DNA of 64,000 nt, taken from NCBI GenBank assembly GCA_013397865.1, contig VZTI01001048.1:343005-407004 (forward strand), read 5' to 3'. This DNA is from Struthidea cinerea. Its lineage: Eukaryota; Chordata; Aves; Passeriformes; Corcoracidae. Of the stretch, positions 15,024-26,800 are shown piece after piece (position 1 is the stretch's first letter; the number at the start of each line of letters is the position of its first letter). A program made the position numbers and the translations under genes. The notes under the pieces are model-generated. The model was not told the DNA's origin and ran no database searches. It saw only the letters and a program-made list of their open reading frames with translations.

Positions 15024-15246
15024 CATGCAGCCTGTGTGTCCAGCACATGCACAGGAGACAGGACACATGTTCTCACTGTTTCCTTAAATCTATCAGTAGC
15101 TCTGTCTAGGCTGTCCCTTGACAACAGATTATTTTTCTGCCCTGGCCTGACTACTGCCAGGGCATGAGAGATTGTGGCTGTTGTGACACAGTGGTCCCCA
15201 GGGCTACACTTCCCAGTGTAAGTGTACAAATGGCACATCACATGCA
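15024..15246 (-). promoter_or_regulatory. Cluster of UGCAUG (RBFOX-type) motifs downstream of exon 3
   Basis: On the transcribed strand TGCATG occurs at 15246-15241, 15051-15046 and 15029-15024, roughly 170 to 395 bases after the exon 3 donor. A fourth copy lies at 14563-14558. UGCAUG is the binding site of RBFOX splicing factors. These favour inclusion of an upstream exon when bound in the intron after it, and they are active in neurons, where GNAO1 is expressed. The motifs are seen directly; that they act here is inference. Confidence 0.4.
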
Positions 15247-15253
15247 ATTGCAT

Positions 15254-15280
15254 CTGTTGCACAAACTGCATGTGCAACAG
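15254..15280. repeat. Perfect 10-bp inverted repeat near the exon 3 donor
   Basis: The arms are CTGTTGCACA (15254-15263) and TGTGCAACAG (15271-15280), with a 7-base loop. The 12-base palindrome ATGCAATTGCAT lies immediately to its left at 15242-15253. Transcribed in GNAO1 pre-mRNA, this would form a stem about 140 bases into intron 3. Function unknown. Confidence 0.6.
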
Positions 15281-15415
15281 GCATACAACAGTGATGTAAA
15301 TCTTCTCCCCTCCCTCCTTATCCCTCCAAGGTATTGAGACTGTGCAAATGCCTCCTGTTCGTGCTCTGGAGTCTCTGGGTGCTCAGCTGTCTGTATGCAA
15401 GCAGTGGTGATGTTA

Positions 15416-15421
15416 ACTTAC
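15416..15421 (-). other. GNAO1: Splice donor of GNAO1 exon 3
   Basis: The minus strand reads CGG|GTAAGT across the exon end, a near-consensus 5' splice site. It sets the exon length at 142 bases and leaves the next intron in phase 0, as in mammalian GNAO1, where exon 3 ends with complete codon 101. Confidence 0.93.
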
Positions 15422-15563
15422 CCGTCGTTCCTTATCACCGTACTCAATGCCCAAGGTATCCATGGCACGGACAATAGCTGCCAGTGACTGTATAGTGTTG
15501 CTGTAGACCACTGGCTTGTACTGCTTCACGTCTTCTCCAGAGAAGCCATCCTCATGGATGATC
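15422..15563 (-). CDS. GNAO1: GNAO1 exon 3 (G-protein alpha-o subunit, internal coding exon)
   Basis: Gαo is the alpha subunit of heterotrimeric Gi/o proteins. It binds and hydrolyses GTP at the inner face of the plasma membrane, is very abundant in neurons, and couples receptors to calcium and potassium channels and adenylyl cyclase. On the minus strand this stretch translates as IIHEDGFSGEDVKQYK, then PVVYSNTIQSLAAIVRAMDT, then LGIEYGDKERR. This corresponds to residues 55-101 of Gαo: linker 1 and the first long helix of the helical domain. The exon opens with the third base of codon 54 and is 142 bases long, as in the mammalian gene. It is bounded by AG and GT splice sites. Gαi paralogues differ at many positions here (for example HEAGYS instead of HEDGFS), so alpha-o is the clear match. 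The only change from the mammalian protein I recall is Arg instead of Lys at position 101. There is no start codon in this exon; translation starts in exon 1, outside the window. Confidence 0.97.
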
Positions 15564-15580
15564 CTGAAGAAAATGCAAAG
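15564..15580 (-). other. GNAO1: Splice acceptor of GNAO1 exon 3
   Basis: Read on the minus strand, the intron ends TTTGCATTTTCTTCAG directly before the exon's first base G. This is a pyrimidine-rich tract followed by a canonical AG at 15565-15564. It fixes the upstream exon edge at 15563 and agrees with the known phase, in which the intron splits codon 54 after its second base. Confidence 0.93.
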
Positions 15581-18500
15581 GACAAAAAACTCTTGAGAAT
15601 GTAATTTCAGTGGGAGAGACATTCAAAAGACAGCTGTGCTCTTCTGAAGAGCACATCTGCTGGCTTGATTCACTCAATTTAGTCAGCATTTCTTTTTAAA
15701 CCTTTCTGGTTGTTCACCAGTAGTGTGTCTGAGCCCAGTGCTGGAATTAGCATCCCTTTTGCTCTCTATCAAGAAGGTTTTGTGCACAGTTGGTGCATAT
15801 GGTACCTCCTTCCCAAATGAACTTCAAACACTGGAGCCTGGAGCACCTCATGTTTGCATGCTCAGCAGCCACAGCCGGGAGGTTTCCAGGTCCTACATTA
15901 CCTTCCCAGTCAAGGTCTGTGGAAATATGTTTAATGCGGACAAACGACCATCAGATCAGATCAGATCTTAATGATCCAAACAAGTGAGAGAAACCCCCTA
16001 GTTCTTGTCTACTCCTTGTAGTAGCAGTAACACTTGGGGTACCTTACAAAAGGAACCAGAGTCGAAATACCCCTGTACACACGGGGACTCAGGCATGGAG
16101 GGGGGAAGTGTCTTAGTTATGAAGCACTTTAAGTACTTATCCTCCACACTTCCTCCCCCCTCCTTCTCTATCCTTTAGAATAAGTGCTGAGATTTTTTTT
16201 GCCTCAAGGCATGTTATGTTATCCCTTCCCAAAGCAAGATGGGAATGTGACCCACAGTCCTACCAGCTCTGCACGCTGGATGCTCTGTGCATTGGTGTCT
16301 ATTAAACTCTGCAAAGGAACTATTTGATAGTGTAAGTTATTGCAGTCCCTTGCTCAGGTCAGAAGACTGACCCCTATAATTTATTCATCTCTAAGAAACT
16401 CCAGAACTAAGCCTGGATGTGTCTACAAAACAGCTAGGATTTGCAGAGCTAATTGTGTTTGACAATAATTCTTCCCAGTGAAGACATAAGTTATGATCCT
16501 ATCTTAAATGTCGGAAGAGAGGATGATCTGCTTAGCTAAAATGAAATCCGTGTTTGCTCATCCTCAGATGTCACTGGACAACAGAGGGTCCTTCAGTAAC
16601 AGATCTGGTCTCTGATAAAACCTAGCACCCTTTCTGTAACAGCATTTTTGATTCCTTTTTTTCCTCTAAGTCAGATACACACCAAGAAAGGTCCTGAGAA
16701 GTGCTGGTATCCCCTGGGAGTGAGGAAGCACTAGCTCACACCACGAGCTTGCAATAGATACAGTGCTGGGATGGAAAACGGGGCTGGATGCCAGCCCAGT
16801 GTTATTAACAGATGACTACATGAAGAACAAGGCTGGTAGAAACATGCTGACCAAGACAGAGATCTCCTTCCCTGATATGAAGCTCACAGAAAGGTTTTCT
16901 AACACAAATGACTGACTCTCTGCTGTCCCCATCACAACCTTTGCTTACTCAACACTGAACACTGAGCTCCTGGGAGGAGCTGCTCAACAAGTCCTGAATC
17001 CTGGAAAAACATGACTACAAGCAAAGACAGCCTCAGACAGACAATAATTCAAATCATTTCATGATGAAATTTTTAAGCTACTGATCTGAGAAACAGGGCA
17101 TTACCCCTGCTTGGGTACCCTCCAGCAAAGGCAAATGGTGCTGGTGTGCTGGAACAGCACAAAGGGAGCTGCTGGTTCCCCTCACCTAAGCGGAGGAGAA
17201 CAGGGGTGGATAAAAACCTTTCTGACTTAGTAAATCCAGACTTGCCAATTTGCCAAAAAAATTTCTATAGCTTGTTTTGATTTTGATGGAGCTATGGGCA
17301 ACAGCAGATCTTGTACTCTGTAGCTTTAATTTTTTGTGAATCCAGTGATTGTGGGGAGGTTTGGAACAGTAGCATTTGAGTGGGGGAAGGAGGTGGGGCA
17401 GCAGAGCCATGTATCAGCACTGGATCTCATGGATCATTTACTGTTACTCAGACAAGCTGCTGAACTTCTGGGAAATGTGTTCTTTGCCAAAAAGTGCAGT
17501 CAAACCCAAAGAGTTATGGGTGGCACAAGGCACAAGGATCTGCATCAATTCTGTTTGAATTCAAGAGAGACTGTACAGCACCAGTGCCTCCCAGCTCTGA
17601 GCATGACAGCAATAAGCACAGCAGAGCAGGAGTCCCACAGGAGGCAGGCAGGCAGTTTGTGAAAGCATCACCAGGAATAATTCATTCTTTCTGGATGGTT
17701 GGCTAGTGGCTGGACTTTGGGGCAAGCAAGAATAAATGCTGGGTTTTGGGCAACTAAGAGAAGGAACCATAAGAAGGGGAAAAGAAAAGGGTGAGGACAG
17801 GCACAAGGGGCAGTGTAACGGCCTCAAAATGATGCTGCTGAAATTTGTTTGGTCCAGCTGTTGGCCAGGCTGGAGGAGATGGGAGTGATGTCCACAGCTT
17901 GGGCTGGATTTGTTTCTGGCCTGCACTGACAGACATCAACTCAGGAATTCAGAAGGCAAAAAGAGGGCTCAACAGCTGTATGGGGAAAGAGGTGAGCTTT
18001 GGTTTTTGGTCTTCCTGAGACTTTAAACTGTTTTTAGCTTCGTGCCATGAAGTTGCTGCCTGACATTTTCACTTCTAAATACTCCAAGCCAGTAAGTTCC
18101 CTATTGAGTAACAGGGCTCCTGGTGCTGAAGAGGCAGAATTAAGGGATGGAGAGTGGCTCTGAGATCCCTCAGTGAACACACTGCAGCTGGGCAACAACA
18201 CTGCCCTCGTTCAAACACAGAAGGAAAACTGGTTCTTTTAAAGGGGGCAGAAAGAGCATGGAGAAAAAACACCCTGATTGTTCCTGTGTGAAATCTCTCT
18301 GGGAAGGCAGCCATGGTGACTGAAAGCAGCACTGTGGATGCCAGTATTGAAGTTTTGTTGTAGGAAGTACCTACAGATTAATCAATCACACAATTAGCAC
18401 ATTACCTAATATCTGTGCGAGCAAATCCCCCCTGACTCCTGCTCCAAAGCCTGCTAGGGCACTGTGAACTGGTTTATTGTCCTCTATGCTTTTCACAAAT

Positions 18501-20014
18501 GTTTCTCCATTTGCTTGCCTTGGTGATCTGATGGCTCCAATCCTGTAGCAGCTTTTTCCATAGTCCTTTGGAAACGTTCATGCTGCCACTCACCTGTTTG
18601 GGATACACCTTTCTTCTTGCCTGCTATTGTGCTTTACTGTCTAGAGGACATTTAAAGCTCCAACACTACTCCTGCGAGGTATATTGCTATGGGACATGGC
18701 TTGAGCCAGCTCCTGGTGCCACAGGACACGAGAAGCAGTGGGGTTTGTGTGCCGTAGTGAGCTGTGACCATTAAAAACATACAGGTGTAGGAACTAATAG
18801 AAGTGAGCAGCATGCCAGGACTGTAAAATCTTTAAAGGTTTTGGCAGGGTGAGCTACTCCTTAATCAACCTGCAAATAATGGGAGCAGAGGGTTTTCAGC
18901 ACCAAAAATGTGAATCCGCTGTTTTCTAAATGGCATACATTTTTCCCAGTGTCCGAATTACAAAGGAAACTGCTGCAAGCAGGTTCCTCTTTGCCACACT
19001 AGAACTGGATGTCTCCAGGGCAAAGGAAGAAAAGGGATTTAAGAGGATCCCCAGGGGCTGTGGAGGGGGGGGAGAGAGTGCTGTAATTTAAAAAAGTGAT
19101 TCTGAGCAATTACAAAGCCATTTCATTCACCAAGTGACTAATAAAACACTGTGATCTGAATGGAATGGTGAGAGACAACTGAAGCAACCTGATTGCCTAA
19201 GGTACCCATTAATGCCTGCTCCCCATCCCTCAGCTGCTAACAGCAAAACCCATATGCTGGCATGTTGTGGTGTTGTACTCATTTCAGAATGGCAGTAACA
19301 GGCAGGTATTTGCTGGAGAAAATGGTTCCACCGCAGATCAGATCTTCTGCCATCCCCCAGCAAGTCATTAATCCTGAAGAAGTGCCCAGTGCCTCAGCAA
19401 TTATCGCTTAATTACAAAATAAATGAAATACTTGGAAACAGGGGGTGCATTCTGCGTAGCAGCTTGCTTTGGCTTCCGTTCAACAAAGCACTTACGTGCC
19501 TTCAGCCTTTCACTACACAACGAATGCATTAAGAAGACAAAGCCAGAGATGATTTTGCCGCCTGTCCCTGCTGATATGCACAGACCCAGCGGCTGTGGAA
19601 CAGCGGCTCTGAACAAAGCCCACGACAGCTCCAGTGCAGTAGGGCTGGATCTCACCAAGGAGCCAGTTTGCCCAGGTCACTCCTGAGGGAAATACACGTC
19701 CATCATCCTGAAAACTTCCTGGAGTAGAGGCTACAGTCATCGTCATTCCCATACACCAGTTCCAGCCAAGCTATTCCAGCCTTTCCAACCTGAGCCAGGT
19801 TTAGTAAACACACTGACACTTGCCTACACCTTCTCCAAGCAGGTCCTCCTCCTCCTCTTTGAGGCACAGTGCCCCAGACTAGACCCAGTCCTCACCTCTC
19901 CAGACTGCCAAGATCATTTGAAGCTGTAAAGTTTATCCTCTGATGTGCTGAAGCACCTCTCCCAGCTCCACATCACTGCCAGGAGTAATGATGTGTTTCC
20001 ATCCATGTTTCACT
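15581..20014 (-). other. GNAO1: GNAO1 intron 2, 3' portion
   Basis: This non-coding intron sequence lies upstream of exon 3. I saw no exon, RNA gene or well-supported transposon. The stretch 19760-20014 may be an extension of the neighbouring L3/CR1-like element, but the resemblance is too weak to set an edge. Confidence 0.7.
15951..15968. repeat. Short TCAGA pentanucleotide repeat
   Basis: About three and a half units of TCAGA lie in intron 2. It is a minor simple repeat without visible function. Confidence 0.6.
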
Positions 20015-20580
20015 GATGAAAATTTAGAAGAAAATTGACACAGACCCCAGTGGAGTCCTGGCTGACAGAGTCCTCTGCTCTGACCATAGGCCACTGATAA
20101 CTGTATATTTTTGAGAATGAGTTGTGCTACTCATCCATTTTTGTGTAAGACCTGTAGTAGGTTTATCTGCAGTATTTTTCCAGGTCACTTTATAAAAATC
20201 CAGTGGGACTCTGACAAACCCTTCCTAAAATCTAGATATGGCGCCAACTATTCCTCTCCTACTTCTGCTGAGAAATCTAATGAGACTAGTTTAACATGCC
20301 TCGTTTAATCCATGCTGGATGTCACTCATCTCCCTTTTTATCTCCTAGGTGGTTGCAAATTATGATTGATAGTTCAATTCTCTTGAAAGCTTCTAGAAGT
20401 TGACTGGTCTATAATTCTTACTCCTCTTTTCTCCCTCTATATTTAGAGATAGGCACCATGTTTACATTTCTTCCCTGTCTTCTGGTGCCTCACCTGCCCT
20501 CCAAGAGCTCTTCAGAAGTGTTTGTATTTCTGAGATGGCGCCTATAAGTATGTACTAAGAATTTCCTTAAACATGGCTGA
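20015..20580 (-). mobile_element. Ancient L3/CR1-type LINE fragment
   Basis: Several ordered segments match the antisense of old CR1/L3-type LINEs. They include a GACCCCAGTGGAGTCC segment, AAAATCTAGATATGGCGCCA, then a TTTAATCCATGCTGGATGTC segment, then GTGGTTGCAAATTATGATTG, then TTGACTGGTCTATAATTC and AGATAGGCACCATGTTTACA. In the sense direction these fall in the reverse-transcriptase and 3' region. The many substitutions and small deletions suggest an insertion older than the bird CR1 copies nearby. Identification rests on remembered consensus and segment order, not on an alignment, and both edges are approximate. Confidence 0.7.
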
Positions 20581-23565
20581 CCTGAAGACATTCAATCTTA
20601 CTAAACTTGTCCTTTCTGTGCCAGAAGGAGGGAATGGCATGCTCAGCAGCGGAGATTTGTGGACATCCCTGCATCCCCTCTTACTTCCAGTGCTCAGCAT
20701 CCTCCACCCCTTTCATAGCTTCACATGCAGGTTCTCGTGCCCCAACTGACACATCCCTGTCTTGTCTCCTGCCCTTTGTCATCGCTCCAAAACCTCAAGC
20801 CAATGCCTCTGAAACATTTCCTGCAAAATTTAGGGAACTTTGTGTAGCTTCAAACTGTCTGCATCACTGTGAAAGACATAAACTTCCAATTGCCTACTAG
20901 CGAAAATAAAACCCATACTGTTTCTGTTTTACCTAAAATGATTTACTTTCAATCAGCAAGATGTTTCCAGCTGAATGAAGTTTTCCCGTATCAATGCACA
21001 TCCCTACAATTACAGTGATTTGCTTGAATAAAACCAGGCAAGAAATCACCAGGAGATTATTACACTCGAAGTGTATTGCAAGCAAATACCTTACAAATGA
21101 ATGGTCCAGGTCCTACAAAAGCAGACCTGCTCCCCACCTTCACCAGGACAAATTAAGGAATTTAAAGGTCATTGCACAGCTTTCCTACAGAGCCCTGTGT
21201 CTTGGTGATGAGTTTCAGCTCTTGGGGCTCTGGGACACCGAGCTGGTTTGGGCTGGCAGTGGCACCAACCTGTGTGGCACCCACAGCTCCCCTCCAGCCT
21301 GGGTAGCTCCGAGCTCCTCAGCAGCATCTCCTTCCACCTCAGGAAAGCTCAGGTCTCCAGAGTGTTCCAAGTCCACATGACACCGTGGACAGGGAAAACC
21401 TCCCAGACCATCCAAAGCGTGCGAGATGATGCTGGTGGGTGTAAAGTGCTGCTTAAAAGGGAGGAGGTGACTCGGGCCATGGCAGAAGGGAGGTGGCATT
21501 ATAGGGACAACTGAGCATTCGCCCACAGACACATTTTTGTTCAGGCAGTTGAGAGTCCCATTGGTACATTCACGTTTATGGTATAGACTGATCCAAGGTG
21601 GATTTTAGATGGAGAATCTTGGAACAAACACACATCACAAAATCTATTTTTCAATAGCTCAGCAAACTTTTCTGATTTTTGTCCTCTCCCTTCTCTCCCT
21701 ATTTTTTGTTCAAAAATAATCTTTCCCATCTCCTACCCAGAATCAGGCAGGTTATTCTGGTGGGGCTGGGCAGAGCTTGAGTCAAAAGAAAAAATCTAAT
21801 TCTGAAGAAAACTCTGCAATCTTTGTTTGTAAATGGGGAAAAATAGCACAAAAATTTGTCTTTAATATGTAGAGAAGAGGATGATCAAATTCTGATGGAA
21901 AATCTCCTGCTAATCAGCTACTTTAAATTTATTTTTATCTTGATATGAGGTTAAAAACTTTGTTTACAGGGGAGTTATGAAGCTAAATTCCAGTGATTCT
22001 CTTCTCCCTCGTTTAATAGCCTGAAATGCGATTAAAAACTCCTGGATTATGTTAAACTAAATCAATGCAGATGCCCATGCCCTTGTGTTCAAAGACTGCA
22101 AAGGCACAGTTCAGACCTCCGTGACAGGGTGCAAATCTCTCTAAACTCTCATTCTTCTTCCCCCCAGCTGTGCTAGAATGCCATGTTGTACATCCTATTT
22201 CCACAAGAAATTCTCCGAGATGAAAATTAAGATGACTGTTTGCCTACATGCCCTTTTTTATAAAAAGAAAAACAACTTCCTTAGTCAGGGTCATCTAAAA
22301 ACTGCAAATGGAGCTCATTTTAAAAAGCGTAAGTTTGTCAACCTGGACTTTTAACACTGGTCCAAGAAATACTGATGGAGCCCTGTGATAAGACACCCAG
22401 CTGGGGAAAATCTCCTTTCTGGAGGAAATACTTTTGGGTCACTCAAAACTGAATTCTTACCACCAAAGTATTTCTTGCATGCAAAGATATTATTCTGACT
22501 AACCAGATGGTTCGCATTAAAAAATAAGCAAATCCATCAGGCGATTGAAATGCTGCCAAAATCTACAGCCCTGGAAATGGCTGAGCTTACTCAAATCAAT
22601 TGCAGAAGTTTCACGGACCTGTACAAGGCAGAAGCATTCTTGCCCCTCTAAGGCAGCTCAGTTTGTGCCTAATGCCTGTAAGTCCCTCTGATGCCTTCAT
22701 GGCATCTCTTTAAAACCAGCCATGCACCTTAACCGCTGGTCAAAAAGACTGAAGATGATGTTATAAGAAACTCTCTTGTGTCTGCTCAGAATCGACATTG
22801 CTACCATCTTATTTTTGTTGGTAGACAAGCGGCTACCGAGCTAACACTGATTAGCTTCCAGACATACAGGGGTCAGATACGGCATCTTCCCCAAAACCTT
22901 TGATTTCAGATTGTTTTCAGGTGTATAAAATATTTGCAGAATACGCTTCATTTCCAGTTTAATATAGTCCTAAACCAGAAACATGTACAGCACTCCCAAC
23001 ATGGTGCTGTGTCCCTGCAGCCCTGTGGCTGTTTGGAAGCAGCTCTTAGTCTTCTTTTAATTATTATTATTATTTTTTAATTGAGTTCTACATCAATGCC
23101 TAATTTTGGCTTTGGGCAGTCTTGAGGGGTGATCTGTGCTTTGGTTGAATACTGTAGCTGAGATGAGAGATAATTTCCTGGACTGCATGCTGAGGTTCTT
23201 GCCATGCGTCCTTCATTGGACTGGGGTGTTGGATTGGCTTTTGCACCCCACATTTGGGATGCACCAATGACCTTCCCATCTCTGCAGCATGAGGACTGTT
23301 TCAGCATTTATATTTTCAACAGGAAGCAGTGGAGTGAAATACTTTGTTTTTAAGTGTGTGTATAAAACAATTTCAAGAGTGTAAACAGTCTACTGCATCC
23401 TGAAAGTAATTAATTAGTGTTGATGAATGAAAGACACCAGTTCTGATACTTAAAAAGAAGGCAAGGCTGATCAGGCAGAGCAAAGCCAGCTACTGTGCTA
23501 GTACTCCACCCAACATAATAGGGACATAGTCATCCTTTGAAAATTAACACTACAAAGTCAGGAAA
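20581..23565 (-). other. GNAO1: GNAO1 intron 2, no gene seen
   Basis: This is non-coding intronic sequence. An ATT-rich simple repeat lies near 23060-23076. I recognised no exon or transposon. Confidence 0.65.
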
Positions 23566-23850
23566 ATCATAGAATTGTTTAGGTTGGAAAATACCTCAAA
23601 GATCATCAAATTCAACCCTTACCCCAGCACTGCCAAGTCCACCAATAAACCAGGTCCCTAAGTGTCACATCTACATATCTTTTAAATGCATCCAGGGATG
23701 GTGACTGCCACTTCCCTGGGCAGCCTGTTTCAGTGCTTGACAACCCCTTCAATTCCTCTGACTATCCAGTCTAACCTCTCCTGGCTCAACTTTAGGCCAC
23801 TTCCTCTTGTCCCATGGCCTACCCGTGACAATAAGCATTACCCCCACCAA
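23566..23850 (-). mobile_element. CR1 LINE 3' fragment (minus orientation)
   Basis: The stretch opens with the characteristic antisense CR1 end, AAATCATAGAATTGTTTAGG, followed by a TTGGAAAATACCTCAAAG segment, AGATCATCAAATTCAACCC, ATCCAGGGATGGTGACTGCC and CTGGGCAGCCTGTTTCAGTG. It then runs into TCTAACCTCTCCTGGCTCAA and GGCCACTTCCTCTTGTCCC, which correspond to the end of the reverse-transcriptase frame. It is a 5'-truncated, decayed copy in the same orientation as GNAO1. The right edge is approximate. CR1 is the main LINE family of birds and other sauropsids, which supports the host assignment. Confidence 0.93.
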
Positions 23851-26800
23851 GCCTAATTGTGCACAGTCAACCATATCAGTGCTTTTACCCACCTGAGGCA
23901 CCCTAATGAGTTTTTTCCTGCAGAGATCGCTGGCCACTGGTTCCCAGAAGAGTTCTGGTACCCAGACGCACTATTCTGCTCCCAAGTGCTAATGACTATA
24001 AATGAGCTCCTCCTTTCTCGGCAGCTGCTGGTTCTGGTGAAGGTTGGGCTGTGGGCTGGCTGGGGAAGGTACACTGATGTACACAGGCTCGGGATCTGAC
24101 TCCCAGCATGGAACTGCAGGGATTCAGTGCCCAGCTCAGTCCCCAGTCCAAACCTCAGACCATTCCCCTACAGCACAGATAGGGGATGGCACTATGGGGG
24201 TGTAGTCAGTGGAAGAAAAACCCATCGCACTTGCTAATACAGAAGCCACACATAGACCCTCTTCTTCCTGCCCCAAATCAGTTTCCTCTGCTCCTGAGAG
24301 GCAGATCTGCCCAGTTGGCAAGCAAAGGGTGGAAGCAGGGGCGCAGGCAGAGGCGACCCCCATGTCCCGCACAAAGCCTGGAGCAGCGCAGACTTGGGTT
24401 TTATGCAATGTCAGGCCACTGGCATAGTTTGGTTTTACTAAAATTTGCAGTTGGTTAACTTTGATAATGTGCCCTCTCCTGGGGCCTTTAATATTAAGAT
24501 CAAATATTGAATACCCTACATGCACCTAATTAGTTTTAATATGCATCCTGCTCGGCTCAGTAAGAACAGCAAAGAAACACAGTCAAAAACAATTAGATCA
24601 GGACTTTTTTTGATTAAAAAAAGACAGCTGGACTACACAGATTCCTGCAGCAGCATTTGCATTAGATGAGATTGCATTTTTCTGTGGAAAAAGCCCTGGA
24701 GACAAAAGGGTTTCAAATAGCACCAGTGGAGGCTGACAGCTGCATTCTTTGTTGTGCATTCCCAAATAATAATGCAGCAAAGGAAAAAGTGCTCCTGCTC
24801 CGAGTGACTTATTGTCTCATCCCATGCAATGTGCTACACAGTCAATCTACTTTGTCCACGCTCTGCCTGAGACCAATGAGATCCCTCAGGGAAAAAAAAT
24901 CCACCAGGCTGGTGATGACCCATATGAGAGAATTCTCATTAATTCCTTGGTAATGTTACGTAAGGTCATTTTGTTGAATTAAAATTATTGGGATTAATCC
25001 TCTTAAATGTTCTCTTAGATGCAAGGGGGATCCAACTGCAGCTGGATCATCCCACAGCTGGTTCTAGAAAGTCAAAATAGTGTTTTAAAGCCCCATAATG
25101 GTTTTGTTAAATTCATCCCCTGAACAAGGACACAAAGCAGCTTTTTATGGCTTTTTTAGATCACTTACAACTTCTGTAAGCTGTCATTAACTATCATCAA
25201 AGCCTGAAAAACGAGGCAAATGGGTTCAATGTCAGTTTTACTGCCCAAACCTAAATAATATTTTTGGTTTCCCATCTGCCTCATCTGAAGTGTTTTGATA
25301 GCTACAAGGTGACTTTTCCTTTCAAAATCTTTTCAGATGTTGCTCTCCAAAACCAAATATTCTGTGGACAACAGAGGAAACAAGAGGCATGCACAGTCTC
25401 TTCATTGCCCCATGCATTTCATCCTCACAATCCAGTACCACTGCCAAAACCCACAATAAGAAGACCAATCCTGTGTATTTTACCCAGACATTACGAATGA
25501 GTGTACGACTCTCTCAGTGTATCAAAGCAAGGCTTTGGTAGAATGCACCTGCTTCCTTGCCCTAATGCATCAAACCTGGCCTCCAAAGCTCCTCGTTCTA
25601 CTGAAATACACTGGGATTCAGAGTTCCTCTTCTGTGTCTAGAGCTGATCTTTGCACAGTTAACATATTTTTCTGTGTGTCCTAGCTGTATTAGTGCTCAT
25701 TAGGAATTGTGTGCTGTCATGAAAACACTCAGCTAAAATAAAAAGATGCTTTAAAGCAGCTTTGCTTTTTTGGGACATCAAATCTAGCAGCAACTGTCTT
25801 TCTGAAGCAATAATTGATGTGTTTGATTAGGTCTGGTGGCAGATGGGGGTTTTTCAGTACTTTTGATGTTTCAACATGTTAAGCTGAGAAGGAATCAATT
25901 CTGGAAAGAGCGATTATGCCATTCCTTGTATCCTGTCCATTTTCTCTGGCACGATTACAGCTCAGGGGCTCCATCTCTGAGTGAGCTCCTGGGTGTGCTG
26001 CCAAGCTGACATTAGCCTCCACTAATCTCAGCTCAGAGATTTTTGAGTCATGGTGTTCCCAGTTCTGCAATGTGCTGCCTTTCCGTCAGACGTTGTCATC
26101 AAGCACCATACCACACCCCACAGATCACAGGCCGAGGCAGAGTATCTGACTGCTGGGAAAAATCCCTGAAGACTGCAATGGATCCTCCATCAATGGAAAA
26201 TTTTGCAGTCAAAATGGGGATGTCTGGTGTAGATGAGATACAAGTCCTGGGGGGAGGAACAGCAGTTTGGCCTCTGTCACTCCTGCTGGCAGCAGAATCC
26301 CAAACCTTGCCTGTCTGACCGTGCTATTGCTTGTAATGGGGCTGCAAAGTTTCTGTGTTTACTGGAGCCCCATGGAAGTCTGCCTGCAGCTGAAGCGTGG
26401 CTCTGATAGAGCACCCCAAACAGGGGTGGTGAGAGCTTGCTTTGGGCCCCTGTGCTCAGTAACGCCAGGTCATGGTTCTGAGCTCTCCCAGCCTGGCTGC
26501 TCAGGTCTGCTCACTCAGGCTTTTCAAGCTGAAGACTTTGAGCTGAAACCTGGCAGATACGGTATTTTAGGATTCTGCCCACACTGCTAATAAGATTTCA
26601 CAGCAGGAAGGAGGTATGTTGCACTTGTGATTAATTACATGCATTTGGATATATTTGAATCATAACTTCTACACTTGTATTCAGAGAACAGGTTATCTGA
26701 AGGGAAGACAAATGCACAGCTTTTACAGCTTTTCCCTGACACCTGCCACAAGGATTCAAATAACCTTTCAGTGATTCTCAGATGCAGGTGATGTTTAGAA

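Larger units (their letters stand above)
13799..15415 (-). other. GNAO1: Proximal part of GNAO1 intron 3
   Basis: This non-coding stretch lies just downstream of exon 3. A run of 16 A occupies 13985-14000. No gene or transposon was recognised. The 400 bases nearest the exon hold three TGCATG hexamers on the sense strand and a 10-bp hairpin, described separately. Confidence 0.75.

Noticed and set aside
1..15400. GNAO1 exon 4
   Set aside because: I looked for codons of ADAKMVCDVV and NRSREYQLND on the minus strand and found none, so the exon should lie to the left of base 1.
16070..16130. GGGGACTCAGGCATGGAGGG stretch, resembling an antisense MIR core
   Set aside because: The similarity covers about 25 bases without the neighbouring MIR segments, so it is too weak to call.
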